From Closterium sp. Naga37s-1 (lineage: Eukaryota; Streptophyta; Zygnematophyceae; Desmidiales; Closteriaceae), in assembly GCA_947471745.1 (NCBI GenBank), contig CANJKZ010000172.1, positions 2,562,501-2,626,500 on the forward strand: a DNA stretch of 64,000 bases, given 5' to 3'. The position numbers and the translations under genes are program-made. Within the stretch, counting starts at the first letter, position 1; the number at the start of each line of letters is the position of its first letter. Positions 20,301-28,860 of the stretch are shown piece by piece. Below the pieces are notes generated by a model that worked only from the letters and a program-made list of their open reading frames with translations, did not search any database and was not told the origin of the DNA.

Positions 20301-21242
20301 CCGCCGTCCATCTGTCCGTGGCGCTCCTCCCTGCGCCGTTTCCACCAGCGCTGCCGCTGCCCACGAGGACTTCGCTTTGGGACGGGTCTCTCCATCCTCC
20401 AAATCCAGCATCCGTTGCTCGTGCTCCGTACGTTTCGCCAGTCCATACACTTCCTTCAGCGTAACATCCGTACCGACGCCATATACCGTGTTCCGCACCA
20501 CGTTCCGCAGGTCTTCCTCTAAGCCCCTAACGAACTTGTGTACGAGCAGTCGTTCGTCGCTACTCTCCAAGTCCTCGGCAAGCTCCCTCAACCGGCAATA
20601 GTAGGCCAGCAGGGATTCATCCCTTCCCCGGCGGAACTCGCGGAACTCTTCCACCCTCGCCTTGGTCTGCCCCAGGAACTCTTTCTTTAGTAGTTCGATG
20701 AAGCGCGTGGTCGGATTGTCGGTCTCACCGCATTCCCATTCCTCGAGCACCTCACTCCGTGTCATCCGGTAAAAAGTCTCCGCTTCGCCCGCCAATGTCA
20801 CCACCATCCGTCTGAAGAACTCGGCAGGGTCCAGTCCGTCCCGTTCCCAGCAGTACTGCACCGTCTCGAGCTGCATCAAGTAGTTCTTCAAGGTAGGGCC
20901 CACTCCGGGAATCCCGGTGAATCGCTCGGCCACTTCCAGTTTTGGGAGAGCGCCTCCCTGCCACCTTTTTTCATTCGGACGGGGAGGGAGCGTCATCGCC
21001 ACTGGTAACTCCGCTGACCGACTAGCCACGATTTCCTGATTCGGCGGCGTCTGCAAACTGCTGTCTGGCTGGCGGCGTAGCCAAGGTGCGTGCACCTCCG
21101 TCCGGTTTGTCTCCATCCCCGGCATCGCTCTCGGGGAAGTAGTCGCGGGCCTCCGCTCCCATCGCGCCCGCGCTTCACGTGCCCATCGCATATCGTGTGG
21201 CGTTTCTCCTGGATCTGACGCGACGGTGCACCGCGGCTCCAT
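17319..21242 (-). CDS. Gag-protease-methyltransferase-RT polyprotein
   Basis: A frame of 1307 codons. Residues 105-280 are a retrotransposon gag domain (TRFIELLKKEFLGQTKARVE, LRELAEDLESSDERLLVHKF). Two CCHC knuckles lie at 315-347 (CHECGELGHLKRDC, CGNCGKKGHKEDAC), then a coiled KLQLKLEAK region. The aspartic protease has IVDTGAHNVLIG near 484-495 and DVLLGMDLLYRVGA near 562. Residues 665-985 are a C5-cytosine methyltransferase-like domain. RT runs from about 1115, with RRMCGDYRGLNKVT, FSTLDLRQGFNQIP, MPFGMKNAPALFQ and the active-site YIDDVVVF. The first in-frame ATG was taken as the limit; gag probably starts upstream, before the nested copia C3. Having a methyltransferase between protease and RT is highly unusual. 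Confidence 0.9.
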   Translation of the reverse strand: MEPRCTVASDPGETPHDMRWAREARARWERRPATTSPRAMPGMETNRTEVHAPWLRRQPDSSLQTPPNQEIVASRSAELPVAMTLPPRPNEKRWQGGALPKLEVAERFTGIPGVGPTLKNYLMQLETVQYCWERDGLDPAEFFRRMVVTLAGEAETFYRMTRSEVLEEWECGETDNPTTRFIELLKKEFLGQTKARVEEFREFRRGRDESLLAYYCRLRELAEDLESSDERLLVHKFVRGLEEDLRNVVRNTVYGVGTDVTLKEVYGLAKRTEHEQRMLDLEDGETRPKAKSSWAAAALVETAQGGAPRTDGRRCHECGELGHLKRDCPKLPVCGNCGKKGHKEDACYSRRRLEENPSKEELQAEIKKLQLKLEAKPRVEPKTRAMLAYEEIAEDEEGEAEYLPASGFMALPRERGEIDLRPRRSQSTESRSSRVRGPRGNFHEGSSTSELRRHPNERLVCQASVLIAEKGSLTVGGLPVGQAIVDTGAHNVLIGRGLAKQLKLDLPGRLVQRGILLMTAEGGEPKWMPRTVRPIEIVLLPGTEKECCIRVTCGVSESEDYDVLLGMDLLYRVGATICTWQEKVLYRVHYWDPASSVGTLPVKFVRQEPREAYGARPADLSPALDDWSWEKYAEVYERRIERRQQGREPPSLKERISRLWTLEGSVCVMELYGGIGTGLAAVLKAGCRVRKWIHVERDPVVRRMAQHHARLLLEEYPEQIAESSIPAEDEEVVDDVRTITVEKLEQWGQIDVIIAGWECQGYSRAGEGMGMDDIRGASFRDLKRVLEMVQNRQGEVLYILENVDFAEDCREPVRREFAEVEAAVGRGQAVDAVQLGSRAHRPRRYWQNGISDASLRHALAQMQRPEPRLVSDILGPNRLPAPVTTPDHPSQYQCNVPGKPRQALPTLVSYVDAYGFVMEGGLPGPGMIYDVVGKRWEQPTAAERELAMGHSLGATAHPRVTEPQRRAALGRAMDLNVMAWLVETIRMHLKRKELQRGIEVSELYQEEEEAEMKRRQLQALEEQEEARILEGWAYMAVGVTERGADQGVLPPDGERPAPAERPSQERGPDDDWPIGTGMGAEAARALQGVLRMHRQTFAYTLQELGQCNTHQMQVKLTTEVPIYQRKRRMSPGDLDICREKCAELLAAGLIQNSDSDYAAATVVAARKDLTGEVSARRMCGDYRGLNKVTVADRYSMQSAEEIFDRLQGAVVFSTLDLRQGFNQIPIREEDRKKTAFHGPDGLHEWKFMPFGMKNAPALFQRVMDSVLRNVPAAACYIDDVVVFSASDEQHVKDVSDTLAAIRDAGLT
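18288..19250 (-). other. C5-cytosine DNA methyltransferase-like domain inside Ty3 pol
   Basis: Visible motifs in order: motif I VMELYGGIGTGLAAVLKAG (residues 668-686), the AdoMet-binding loop; an acidic motif II-like IHVERDP (693-699); motif IV VIIAGWECQGYSRAGEGMG (752-770) around the presumed catalytic Cys; motif VI YILENVDF (798-805); motif VIII QLGSRAHRPRRYW (834-846); and a C-terminal motif X-like GRAMDLNVMAWLVETI (970-985). Spacing and order fit the DNMT fold. The GIGTGL form of motif I reminds me of DNMT3/DRM-type enzymes, but subfamily placement needs a tree. In such elements the domain would be made as part of the polyprotein and could methylate element DNA; that is inference. Confidence 0.85.
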
Positions 21243-21292
21243 CTCCTCCTGTCGGTCCCGTTCACGTTGATGCGGGGTGCGATAGGCCGCAG

Positions 21293-21417
21293 TGAGAAAC
21301 TGAACGAGAATGAATTGACTAAGGGAAAGTTGGGTACAAATGCAAACCCTAGAAAACTGTACCCCATATGTGCTACCCCACTATAGCCTACAGTAGCTAT
21401 GTCATATAAATCTGACA
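21293..21417 (-). repeat. 3' LTR of copia C3
   Basis: 125 bp, minus strand TGTCAGATTTATATGAC...CAGTTTCTCA. It is identical by eye to the 5' copy at 28546-28670. LTRs this short are unusual for copia, but C6 (130 bp) and C9 (128 bp) share the format. Confidence 0.92.
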
Positions 21418-21624
21418 CACCCCCATAGGCAAAGTGGGGGAGAACAAGGGGTCACAATACCAGTCAAGCAAAGCAAAGCAAGCTCAGGGTGGATCACAAA
21501 GTCACCACACATTCCGAGCACAAGTTCAAGGCCACAAGGCCAGTTCACATGCAGGATTACATATATATATAAGGCTAGACAAGCAAGAGCAGGTGTATAT
21601 ATGTATGCAACAGTACAAACAAGG

Positions 21625-24600
21625 TCAAGGGGTGAGCAAGTGAGGCAAGGTAGGCAGAAGACCCAGCTGAGTACAGAAGCGCTGATGATCACAAGGCGCA
21701 AGTGCCTTGGTGAAGATATCAGCAGTGTTGGCCTGAGAGGCCACGTACGCAAGCCGCAGCTGACCACGCTGCTGTAGCTCACGAGCAAGGAAGTAGCGGA
21801 GAGCAATGTGCTTCGTTCTGTGCTCCAGTCTCTGCTCTCGACACAAGGCCAGCATGGCCTTGTTGTCTACGTACAGCACTGGAGGAGAACGAGGCGGCTC
21901 TCCGAGGTCAGTCAGCAGGTAGGTGAGCCAGCGAAGCTCCTGTGCAGCCATGGCCCTGGCGTAGATCTCAGCCTCACAACTGGAGCCGAGAACAGAAGAC
22001 GAGCGGGTAGCCCGCCACGAAACAGAGCCGGAACCAAGGCTGAAGGTGTAACCCTGTGACGACCGCTGCGTAGCCTGGTCGCCAGCCCAAGAAGCGTCTG
22101 CGTGCCCAGTGAGGACCACTGGACTCTGCCCTCCAAGCACAAGCCCCATGCCCGACGTACTGCACAAGTAACGCAACACCCTCTTTGCTGCAGCCATGTG
22201 CTCCGGTCTGTGTCTCCCAGGAGCAACATAGCGTGCGAGAATGCTAAGAGGGTATGCGAGGTCAGGTCGTGTGCAGGTCATCAGGTACATGAGGCAGCCA
22301 ACAAGCTCTGGGTACGGGCCACTCGACTCTACGGACTCATCCGAAGGCAGAGCTGAGAGCGAGTGGCGAGTAGGCAGAGGAGTGGCCTGAGGCGAGGAGT
22401 ACGTGAAGCCGAAGCGCTGAAGGACCTGCTGCACCATGTGTGACTGAGTCAGGGTAATGGTGCGGCGTGCTCTGTCCCGGGTGATCTGCAAGCCAAGGTA
22501 GCTGCGCAGTTCACCCAGGTCTGTGCACGTGTGTCTCTTCTGCAGCTCGGACTTCACGTGGGCGAGTCCAGCAGTGTCAGCTGTGGCAAAGACCAAGTCG
22601 TCGACGTACACGAGGATGTAGAACGGCGGCAAAGAAGTGTCGGTGCGCAGAAACAGCGACGGGTAGGCAGTAGAGGGAGCAAACCCAAGAGCCGCAAGTG
22701 TAGTCCTCAGTGTGTCGTGCCACTCATGCGGTGCCTGGCGGAGACCGTAGACTGGCCGCCGGAGGCTCCACTGGGTGCCAGGAGGAAAAGACCCAGTGAA
22801 GCCAGGTGGGCGACGCAGCCAGATCTCCTCGTGCAGGCTGCCCTGCAAGAAAGCAGTGCTGAAGTCAAGAGAGTGCAGCTCGTAGTCGCGGTGAGCAGCT
22901 ATGTGCAGCAGTACCCGAAGAGTGGTCATCTTCGGGGTGGGAGAGAAGGTCTGAAAGTAGTCAACTCCCTGCCGCTGACTGAAGCCACGAGCCACGTAAC
23001 GCGCCTTGAAGACAGGCGGAGAACCCGGCGGTCGCTTCACCATGAAAATCCACATGCCACTGACGATGTTCGCCCCAGGCGGGGGAACCTCGTCAACGTA
23101 GGTGCCTGTGGACTTCCAGGAAGCCATCTCTGTGTCCATAGCTGCCTGCCACTGAGAGGAGTAGGGACCCTCTATCGCCTCCGCGTAAGAGCGCGGAGTC
23201 GGGATGTCAAGTGCATCCGGGTCTCCCTCAGGGGTAAGCAGTACGGACACGAGATGAGGTGAAGCAGCAGCCAAACACTGGAACTCCTCCTGCCTGTCCT
23301 CAAGGACGTCCGTGCCAAGGGCACACTCACCCCCGACGGACGGAGGACAGACAGACTCAGACTCAACGACAAGACTAGCAGCGTAGTCTAGACGACAGCG
23401 AGCAGCAAAGTCGACGAGCTCAGCAACTAGGGCAGACGCAGCAGTGGACTCAAAGGAAGGGTCAGTGACGACAGTAGCAAGGAGACGCGTGACAGTAGGA
23501 CTGGCAGCACGAAGAGAGTCCGACTCCGGGTCGGGAAGAGCAGGAAGAGAGGACTCAGGAGGAGAAGGCAAAGGGGCACGCAGAGGAGCAGTGGACGGAC
23601 GCAGAGACATCCGGTGCGTGCCAGGGACAGGAGGAGGACGCTGACGCGAACCACGACCACTAGTGCGAGCAGGACGGACAGGCGACGCAGGGCGAGACGC
23701 AGGCTCACGATGCTCAGCCAGACCTCCAGTAGGACCAGTGTAGGGAGAAGGAGCGGGCAGTGGGGAGGCCGGCTGTAACTGTAACTGGGACGGGACAGGC
23801 TGTGGACACTCTAAGGGAGGAGGAGGACCAGTAGAAGGCGGGAGACCAAGAACCTGTTGAAGGAGCGGAACGAAGTACGGCCGAGGCCGCGCGGCGACTC
23901 CAGACACAGCAGGGACAGCACCAGTACCCCCAGCGGCAGCACCAGCGCCAGCAGCACCTCCAGCTCTAGTACCTCCAGCAGCACCAGTAGCACCCCCAGC
24001 AGGACCGCCTCCAGGACCGACAGCAGTAGCCTCAGCGTCAACACCCTCAGCAGCTCCAGCTCCAGGCGTACCCGCAGGCCCAGCAGCTCCAGTACTCCCA
24101 GTACGAGCACCTCCGGGACCCGCGGCACCAGCACCCTCAGCAGCCGAAGAACCTCCAGCTCCAGCAGCACGCCTCCAGCGCCGGGCAAACCACTCGCGCA
24201 GCTCCTGTGGAGAGAGTGGCTCCCGCCGAGACGAAGCACCCGGAGAACCTCCAGGCTCAGCACCGCCAGACGCCACACGAGCAGGCCCAGCTCCCTCAGG
24301 CTCCGCACCCCCAGGCTCAGCACCTCCAGGCGTAGCACCCCCAGGCTTAGCACCCCCAGGCTCAGCACCCCCAGGCTCAGCACCCCCAGTAGTAGCACCC
24401 CCAGGCTCAGCACCCCCAGGCTCAGCACCCCCAGGAGTAGCACCCTCAGGCTCAGCACCCCCAGGCGTAGCACCCACACGCTCAGCACCCCCAGAGTCAG
24501 CACCCCCAGGCTCAGCACCCTCAGCAGCACCAGAGTCACCAGTAACCTCGACAGGCTCGACGGCGTCTACCAGGGACACACCTGAAGGGGCAGGACCCTG

Positions 24601-27243
24601 AGGGGGGAGGGGGTCTACCGGGGGGGGACCTGGCACAAGGAAGAGCGGTGGCGGGGGGAGGGACGGAGTGCGGTAGGGGAAGAGGCGGTAGTAGGGGACC
24701 GACTCGTCAAACATGACGTCCTGGGAGGACAGAACACGGCGAGAGGTGGGGTGGTAGAACTGCCACCCTGGCGCGTCAGGGGGGAAGCCAAGGAAGACGC
24801 AAGGAGCAGCACGAGGGGACAGCTTGTCCGCAGACAAGTCGCGGACAAACGCCCGAGATCCCCAGACACGGAACGCAGACGCATCGCCAACCTTCCCCGT
24901 CCACAGCAAAGCTGGGGAGGTCTCCGGCATGGAGACCCCGGGGTGAAGGTTGATCTGATGCGCCGCGTACCGAACCGCAAACGGCCACAGAAAATGGGGG
25001 GCAGCCGCATGCATCATGGACGTACGGGCGACGTCCATGACCATGCCAATGCGGCGCTCAGCAATCCCATTTTGCTGTGGAGAGTCCGGAAGCGTGAAGG
25101 TCTGGCGGATGCCTCGTGCACGACAGTAGGCTCGCAGAAGGCCAGAGGAGAACTCTCCACCTCTGTCAGAGTGCAGACGCAGAACAGGAAAGTCCGAGCC
25201 GAAGCTCTGCCTGAGCTGGAGACGAGCTGCGCGGATCCAGTCGATCAACACCTCAGTGACATCACCCTTGCTGCGCAAGGGGAAGACTGTGGTGTAACGC
25301 GAGTAGTCGTCAACCACCAGCAGGAAGTAGCGCTCGTGACCCTGTCCACGGACGCGGGCCGGGCCCCACACGTCCATGTGAAGCGTCTGCAGCGGGGCCT
25401 CTGTCGGAGGAAACTGGGAGGAGTGAGGGGCAGCCCGCTGCCGCCCCTCGACACAAGGGACGCAGGTAGGGCCGGGCCCCGGAGGAAGGGGAGGGAGGGA
25501 CCGGGGAAGACCAGAGACAAGGACACGGGAGGCCATGCCTCGGAGACGAAGCAGGGAGGGGTGACCAAGGCGGTGGTGCCAGAGGAGAGTCTCGTGAGAC
25601 AGGAGGCGACACGAACAGGGGGCAGACTCAGGACCAGACCTGGACGCTGCAGCAAACACCTGACCCGACGCAGCTACCTGACCAGACGCAGTGACTGGAG
25701 GAGACGCAGTGGTCAGTGTGTACAGGCTCGACCCCGGCCGACGTGTAAACGTGGCCAGGTGTCGGCCTGTCCGAGCGTCCGTGCAGTGGGTCACCCGCTG
25801 ACTCGCAGGAGTAAACTGGTGAACCCCCGCATCCTGTAGGTCAGCACCACTCACCAAGTTCGTAGAGAACGAGGGGAGGTAAAGACCAGACAGGGTGCCA
25901 GAGGGGGCCGCCGGACACGGGAGGACAGTGGAGAAGTGAGCAAGGACAGGACCCCCAGAGGGGTCTGCCAGAGAGACTGCAACTGGCCGGCCAAGCGGCG
26001 TGAGTGTGGTGCGGTCTCGAAAGAAGGAGCGAGAAGCCCCCGAGTCAAGAGTGAAGGTGTGGGAGGTCGGAGCCGACGCAGTACCTGAGAGAGCAGACTC
26101 ACCAGCACCTGAGGAAGCAGACGCACTGGCACCTAGAGCAGCAGCCTCGCTAGCACCTAGAGCAGCAGCCTCACCAGTACCTAGAGCAGCAGTCCCAATG
26201 CCCGGGTCGGGCGGAAAACACCGGTAACAGTCACCCTCATCACTAATAGTCACAGCATACATGGCAGCAAGAATAGCATCAAAGTCAAGGTCAAAGACAG
26301 CTACACCCGCCCTAGACAGCTCGCCCCAGCGGGGGATCTCAGTGGCCTCAGGGAACTGGTGACACCAAGCGTCCGTCAGGTGGCCAAAGCAGCGCTGGGT
26401 GGAGTGCGCACCCCCGCACTGCTCACCCGCGCGGTCGCCGGTGCGTAGGACGTAGGTGCACGGACCAGTACCCCCACCCCGCTGGCGTGCAGCGTACCAC
26501 TCACGGAGCTGCTGAGGGGGGGGGATGTCACGAGTGCGCTGCTGCCGCTGCTGCTGCTGCTGCTGCTGGCGCTGACCACCACCGAAGCCGACCCTCTGCG
26601 CAGCGCCACCCCGACCAGCTCCACCTCCTCCGCCGCCGCCTCCTCCACCGCCGCCACCTCCGCCACCTCCGCTCCCACCGCCACCGCCGCCGCCGCCTCC
26701 GCCTCCACTGCCGCCACCGACACCTCCACCCCCGCCACCACTCCCACCACCACCCCCACCCCCTCCACTGCCTCCACCGCCACCTCCGCCACCCCCGCCA
26801 GCCCCTCCAGCACCCTTGCCCCCCTTGCCCTTGCCGGTGCGGCGTCTCCCGCTCGGGGCAGACGCAGCGCCGACCGACTCGAAACCAACGAGGTCGGCCG
26901 CAGCAGCAGAGGCAACAGAGGGCAAAAGGGGGGAGGGGGAACACCCCTCAAAGACGGGGGTGCGAGGGTCACCACGAGAGGCTCCTACAGCGACTATGCT
27001 CTTCTCTGCTGCTAGGAGGGCCTTCTCGAGGAGGTCAACGGTGAGAGTGGTGGGGCAAACTGAGAGGAAGTGGTCCCTGACTACGCGAAGGGAGTCAGGG
27101 AGCCGGGTGACTATGTAGTAGAGGGTGATGTACATGGGGGGGGGGGTTCTTGGCGCAGAATTCAGCAGGAAGCGCAGCGCGGTAGCGAGTGTCACTAGTG
27201 CGGAGGTGCGTAATGAGGTCAGCGACTGTGGGAAAGGTAGCAA
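21625..27243 (-). CDS. Copia C3 polyprotein, gag to RNase H
   Basis: A frame of 1872 codons. The gag part (TRLPDSLRVVRDHFLSVCPT) is followed by a very long glycine run (residues about 140-215) and a glutamine run. A Cys/His cluster CTYVLRTGDRAGEQC then CGGAHSTQRCFGH is a possible alternative zinc knuckle. Protease: FTLDSGASRSFFRDRTTLTP. GAG-pre-integrase: LLWHHRLGHPSLLRLRGMA. Integrase: VVDDYSRYTTVFPLRSKGDV, RLHSDRGGEFSSGLLRAYC, LPDSPQQNGIAERRIGMVMD. A linker rich in GGAEP repeats follows, then RT (GMWIFMVKRPPGSPP, YILVYVDDLVFA) and RNase H (TGHADASWAGDQATQRSSQG, SSCEAEIYARAMAAQELRW). It ends with the IFTKALAPCDHQRF motif, about 200 bp before the LTR. Confidence 0.92.
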   Translation of the reverse strand: MLPFPQSLTSLRTSALVTLATALRFLLNSAPRTPPPMYITLYYIVTRLPDSLRVVRDHFLSVCPTTLTVDLLEKALLAAEKSIVAVGASRGDPRTPVFEGCSPSPLLPSVASAAAADLVGFESVGAASAPSGRRRTGKGKGGKGAGGAGGGGGGGGGGSGGGGGGGGSGGGGGGVGGGSGGGGGGGGGGGSGGGGGGGGGGGGGGGGGAGRGGAAQRVGFGGGQRQQQQQQQRQQRTRDIPPPQQLREWYAARQRGGGTGPCTYVLRTGDRAGEQCGGAHSTQRCFGHLTDAWCHQFPEATEIPRWGELSRAGVAVFDLDFDAILAAMYAVTISDEGDCYRCFPPDPGIGTAALGTGEAAALGASEAAALGASASASSGAGESALSGTASAPTSHTFTLDSGASRSFFRDRTTLTPLGRPVAVSLADPSGGPVLAHFSTVLPCPAAPSGTLSGLYLPSFSTNLVSGADLQDAGVHQFTPASQRVTHCTDARTGRHLATFTRRPGSSLYTLTTASPPVTASGQVAASGQVFAAASRSGPESAPCSCRLLSHETLLWHHRLGHPSLLRLRGMASRVLVSGLPRSLPPLPPGPGPTCVPCVEGRQRAAPHSSQFPPTEAPLQTLHMDVWGPARVRGQGHERYFLLVVDDYSRYTTVFPLRSKGDVTEVLIDWIRAARLQLRQSFGSDFPVLRLHSDRGGEFSSGLLRAYCRARGIRQTFTLPDSPQQNGIAERRIGMVMDVARTSMMHAAAPHFLWPFAVRYAAHQINLHPGVSMPETSPALLWTGKVGDASAFRVWGSRAFVRDLSADKLSPRAAPCVFLGFPPDAPGWQFYHPTSRRVLSSQDVMFDESVPYYRLFPYRTPSLPPPPLFLVPGPPPVDPLPPQGPAPSGVSLVDAVEPVEVTGDSGAAEGAEPGGADSGGAERVGATPGGAEPEGATPGGAEPGGAEPGGATTGGAEPGGAEPGGAKPGGATPGGAEPGGAEPEGAGPARVASGGAEPGGSPGASSRREPLSPQELREWFARRWRRAAGAGGSSAAEGAGAAGPGGARTGSTGAAGPAGTPGAGAAEGVDAEATAVGPGGGPAGGATGAAGGTRAGGAAGAGAAAGGTGAVPAVSGVAARPRPYFVPLLQQVLGLPPSTGPPPPLECPQPVPSQLQLQPASPLPAPSPYTGPTGGLAEHREPASRPASPVRPARTSGRGSRQRPPPVPGTHRMSLRPSTAPLRAPLPSPPESSLPALPDPESDSLRAASPTVTRLLATVVTDPSFESTAASALVAELVDFAARCRLDYAASLVVESESVCPPSVGGECALGTDVLEDRQEEFQCLAAASPHLVSVLLTPEGDPDALDIPTPRSYAEAIEGPYSSQWQAAMDTEMASWKSTGTYVDEVPPPGANIVSGMWIFMVKRPPGSPPVFKARYVARGFSQRQGVDYFQTFSPTPKMTTLRVLLHIAAHRDYELHSLDFSTAFLQGSLHEEIWLRRPPGFTGSFPPGTQWSLRRPVYGLRQAPHEWHDTLRTTLAALGFAPSTAYPSLFLRTDTSLPPFYILVYVDDLVFATADTAGLAHVKSELQKRHTCTDLGELRSYLGLQITRDRARRTITLTQSHMVQQVLQRFGFTYSSPQATPLPTRHSLSALPSDESVESSGPYPELVGCLMYLMTCTRPDLAYPLSILARYVAPGRHRPEHMAAAKRVLRYLCSTSGMGLVLGGQSPVVLTGHADASWAGDQATQRSSQGYTFSLGSGSVSWRATRSSSVLGSSCEAEIYARAMAAQELRWLTYLLTDLGEPPRSPPVLYVDNKAMLALCREQRLEHRTKHIALRYFLARELQQRGQLRLAYVASQANTADIFTKALAPCDHQRFCTQLGLLPTLPHLLTP
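24270..24530 (-). repeat. 15-bp minisatellite coding for GGAEP-type repeats
   Basis: On the plus strand, near-copies of CTCAGCACCCCCAGG repeat more than fifteen times; on the coding strand they read GGAEP with variants such as GGATP and GGAKP. It lies in the integrase-RT linker of C3. An equivalent, differently phased array is in C9 at about 63480-63720. Confidence 0.85.
26590..26825 (-). repeat. Glycine-codon simple sequence in C3 gag
   Basis: CC(A/T/G)-type triplets on the plus strand encode an almost pure glycine run of about 75 residues with scattered serines. C2 gag has a shorter relative at about 12960-13060. Low-complexity gag linkers are a shared feature of this copia superfamily here. 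Confidence 0.85.
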
Positions 27244-27607
27244 GGTCAGGGAAGAGGTACGGTAGCATGAGGCGGCTCAGTGCAGCAGTGGCAGGGGAGG
27301 AGTAGCGCGCAACTACAGCGTCGTACAAGGTCTGAGCACTCTTGTACTGGCTAAAGTGCGCACGCTCAGAGGTAGGCAGGTGGCGACGCACAGCAAGACG
27401 TGCAGCAGCATCGCGTGTGGCCCACTGTGAGCGAACAGTGGCGTCGGCATCAGCAGCAGGGGCAGGAGAGGCACCAGAGGTGAGGTCAAAGAGGGAGAGA
27501 CCGTCTGCCCTATCGCACTGTAGGAAAAGCTGCAGGTCATCTACCCAGACGTCAAAGTCAATGGCCCGACCCTCAGCGTCAAAAGCGAAGACACTAGGGG
27601 TAGCCAT
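27095..27607 (-). pseudogene. Copia C3 gag N-terminal part
   Basis: Starts MATPSVFAFDAEGRAIDFDV with the ATG at 27607 and continues WVDDLQLFLQCDRADGLSLF, AVRRHLPTSERAHFSQYKSA and LMLPYLFPDLATFPTVADLI. This is the family's gag N-terminal domain, and the ATG is the natural start of the polyprotein. It leads into the long polyprotein frame below 27243. Confidence 0.8.
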
Positions 27608-27669
27608 GACAGCAGTAGACTAGCAGCGCGAACAGTAGGGTAAGGGCAGTGCAGTGACAGAGGCGCTGC

Positions 27670-28450
27670 TCTTACCGGACAGGGCGGCTCGGGCGGCTCG
27701 GCGGCTCGGCGGGTCGGCAACTCGGCGGCTCGGGCGGCTCGGGCGGCTCGGCGGTACGGCGGCTCGGCAGCAACTGCGGCTCGGCGACTCGGCGGCTCGG
27801 GCGGCTCGGGCGGCTCGGCGGTACGGCGGCTCGGCAGCAACTGCAGCTCGGCGGCTCGGCGACCCGGCGGCTCGGGCGGCTCAGGTGGCGCGGCGGCTCG
27901 GGCGGCTCGGGTGGATCGGGCGGCTCGGCAGGAGCTCGGCGGCGTCGGCGGCTCGGTGGTGACGGCGGGGCCGCGTGGGGACGGCGGCGGGGCCGGGTGG
28001 AGCGGCGGCGGGGCCGGGTGGAGCGGCGTCGGGGCCGGGTGGAGCGGCGTCGGGGCCAGTAGAGGCGGCGCCGGGGCCGGGAAGGGCAGCTCCGGGGCCG
28101 CAGGGGTAGGCGACGGGGCCAGCAGAGGCGGCGCCGAGGCAGCAGGGGTAGGCGACGGGGCCGCGAGGGCGGCTAGGAGGGGGGGGTCGCGAGGGCGGCT
28201 TGAAGAGGCCGCGAGGGCGGCTAGAAAGGGCCGCGAGGGCGGCTAGAAAGGGCCGCGAGGGCGGCGTGAAAGGGCCGCGAGGGCGGCGCGACACGAAGGA
28301 GCCGCGAGGGCGGCGGATCGGGGCCGCGAGGGCGGCGCTACGCGGCCGCTAGGGCGGCGCGACGTGAAGGGGCCGCGAGGGCGACGCGACGGGGCCGCAA
28401 GCGCGACGCGACGGGGCCGCTAAGGCGGCGCGACAGGGTCGAGAGAGGGG
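27670..28450 (-). repeat. GC-rich repetitive leader of copia C3
   Basis: Between the gag ATG and the PBS lie two arrays: GGCGGCTCGG-type 9-10-bp units (about 27675-27960) and GGCCGCGAGGGCGGC 15-bp units (about 28160-28440), with GGGGCCGGGTGGAGCGGCG units between. No protein is supported. The leader would be part of the genomic RNA. Confidence 0.8.
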
Positions 28451-28545
28451 AGCGCGACTCGGGCAGTGTAGAGTGCGCTCCGGGCAGGAAAAAAAAGGTG
28501 GTGGGCCCTAGGAACAGTTCCCACAGGGGAACCTGCTCGATACCA

Positions 28546-28670
28546 TGAGAAACTGAACGAGAATGAATTGACTAAGGGAAAGTTGGGTACAAATGCAAAC
28601 CCTAGAAAACTGTACCCCATATGTGCTACCCCACTATAGCCTACAGTAGCTATGTCATATAAATCTGACA
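28546..28670 (-). repeat. 5' LTR of copia C3
   Basis: Identical by eye to 21293-21417. The PBS lies at 28535-28545 on the inner side and the duplication CGCAG at 28671-28675 on the outer side. Confidence 0.92.
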
Positions 28671-28860
28671 CGCAGTTCTTGGCAGAGACGAGCGCGACGC
28701 TTCGGTCGCAGTTTCTCCTTCCCGGATGATGGCGGTAGCGGCGCGCCAGCTTGGCTCCGCGAGACGCTCTTCTCTACGATAGCTCTGTCCGGATCGTAGT
28801 TTAAACCTATCGGTCATACTAACTCCGCGGCGACAGCGGGTTGCTTTCTTGCTTGTTTGT
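28671..28860 (-). pseudogene. Leader and gag start of the methyltransferase Ty3 element
   Basis: Lies between the 5' LTR (28861-29242) and the CGCAG duplication. On the minus strand an ATG at 28817 opens MTDRFKLRSGQSYRREERLA, a basic, arginine-rich start that could be the gag N-terminus. The frame is interrupted by copia C3. The PBS next to the LTR does not match initiator tRNA-Met, so the primer is unknown. Confidence 0.6.

Larger units (their letters stand above)
21293..28670 (-). mobile_element. Young Ty1/copia element C3 nested in the methyltransferase Ty3 element
   Basis: Complete by its ends: two 125-bp LTRs (21293-21417 and 28546-28670) that are identical by eye, flanked by the 5-bp duplication CGCAG (21288-21292, 28671-28675). 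The PBS TGGTATCGAGC lies directly inside the 5' LTR, and a purine tract ATGGGGGTG precedes the 3' LTR. A GC-rich repetitive leader of about 940 bp precedes gag. Gag to RNase H occupies 21625-27607. Identical LTRs indicate a very recent insertion. It looks whole, with about one break near the gag region. Confidence 0.93.

Noticed and set aside
23857-24585. Serine/threonine-rich and leucine-rich frames opposite C3
   Set aside because: They are shadows of the C3 linker repeat on the coding strand.
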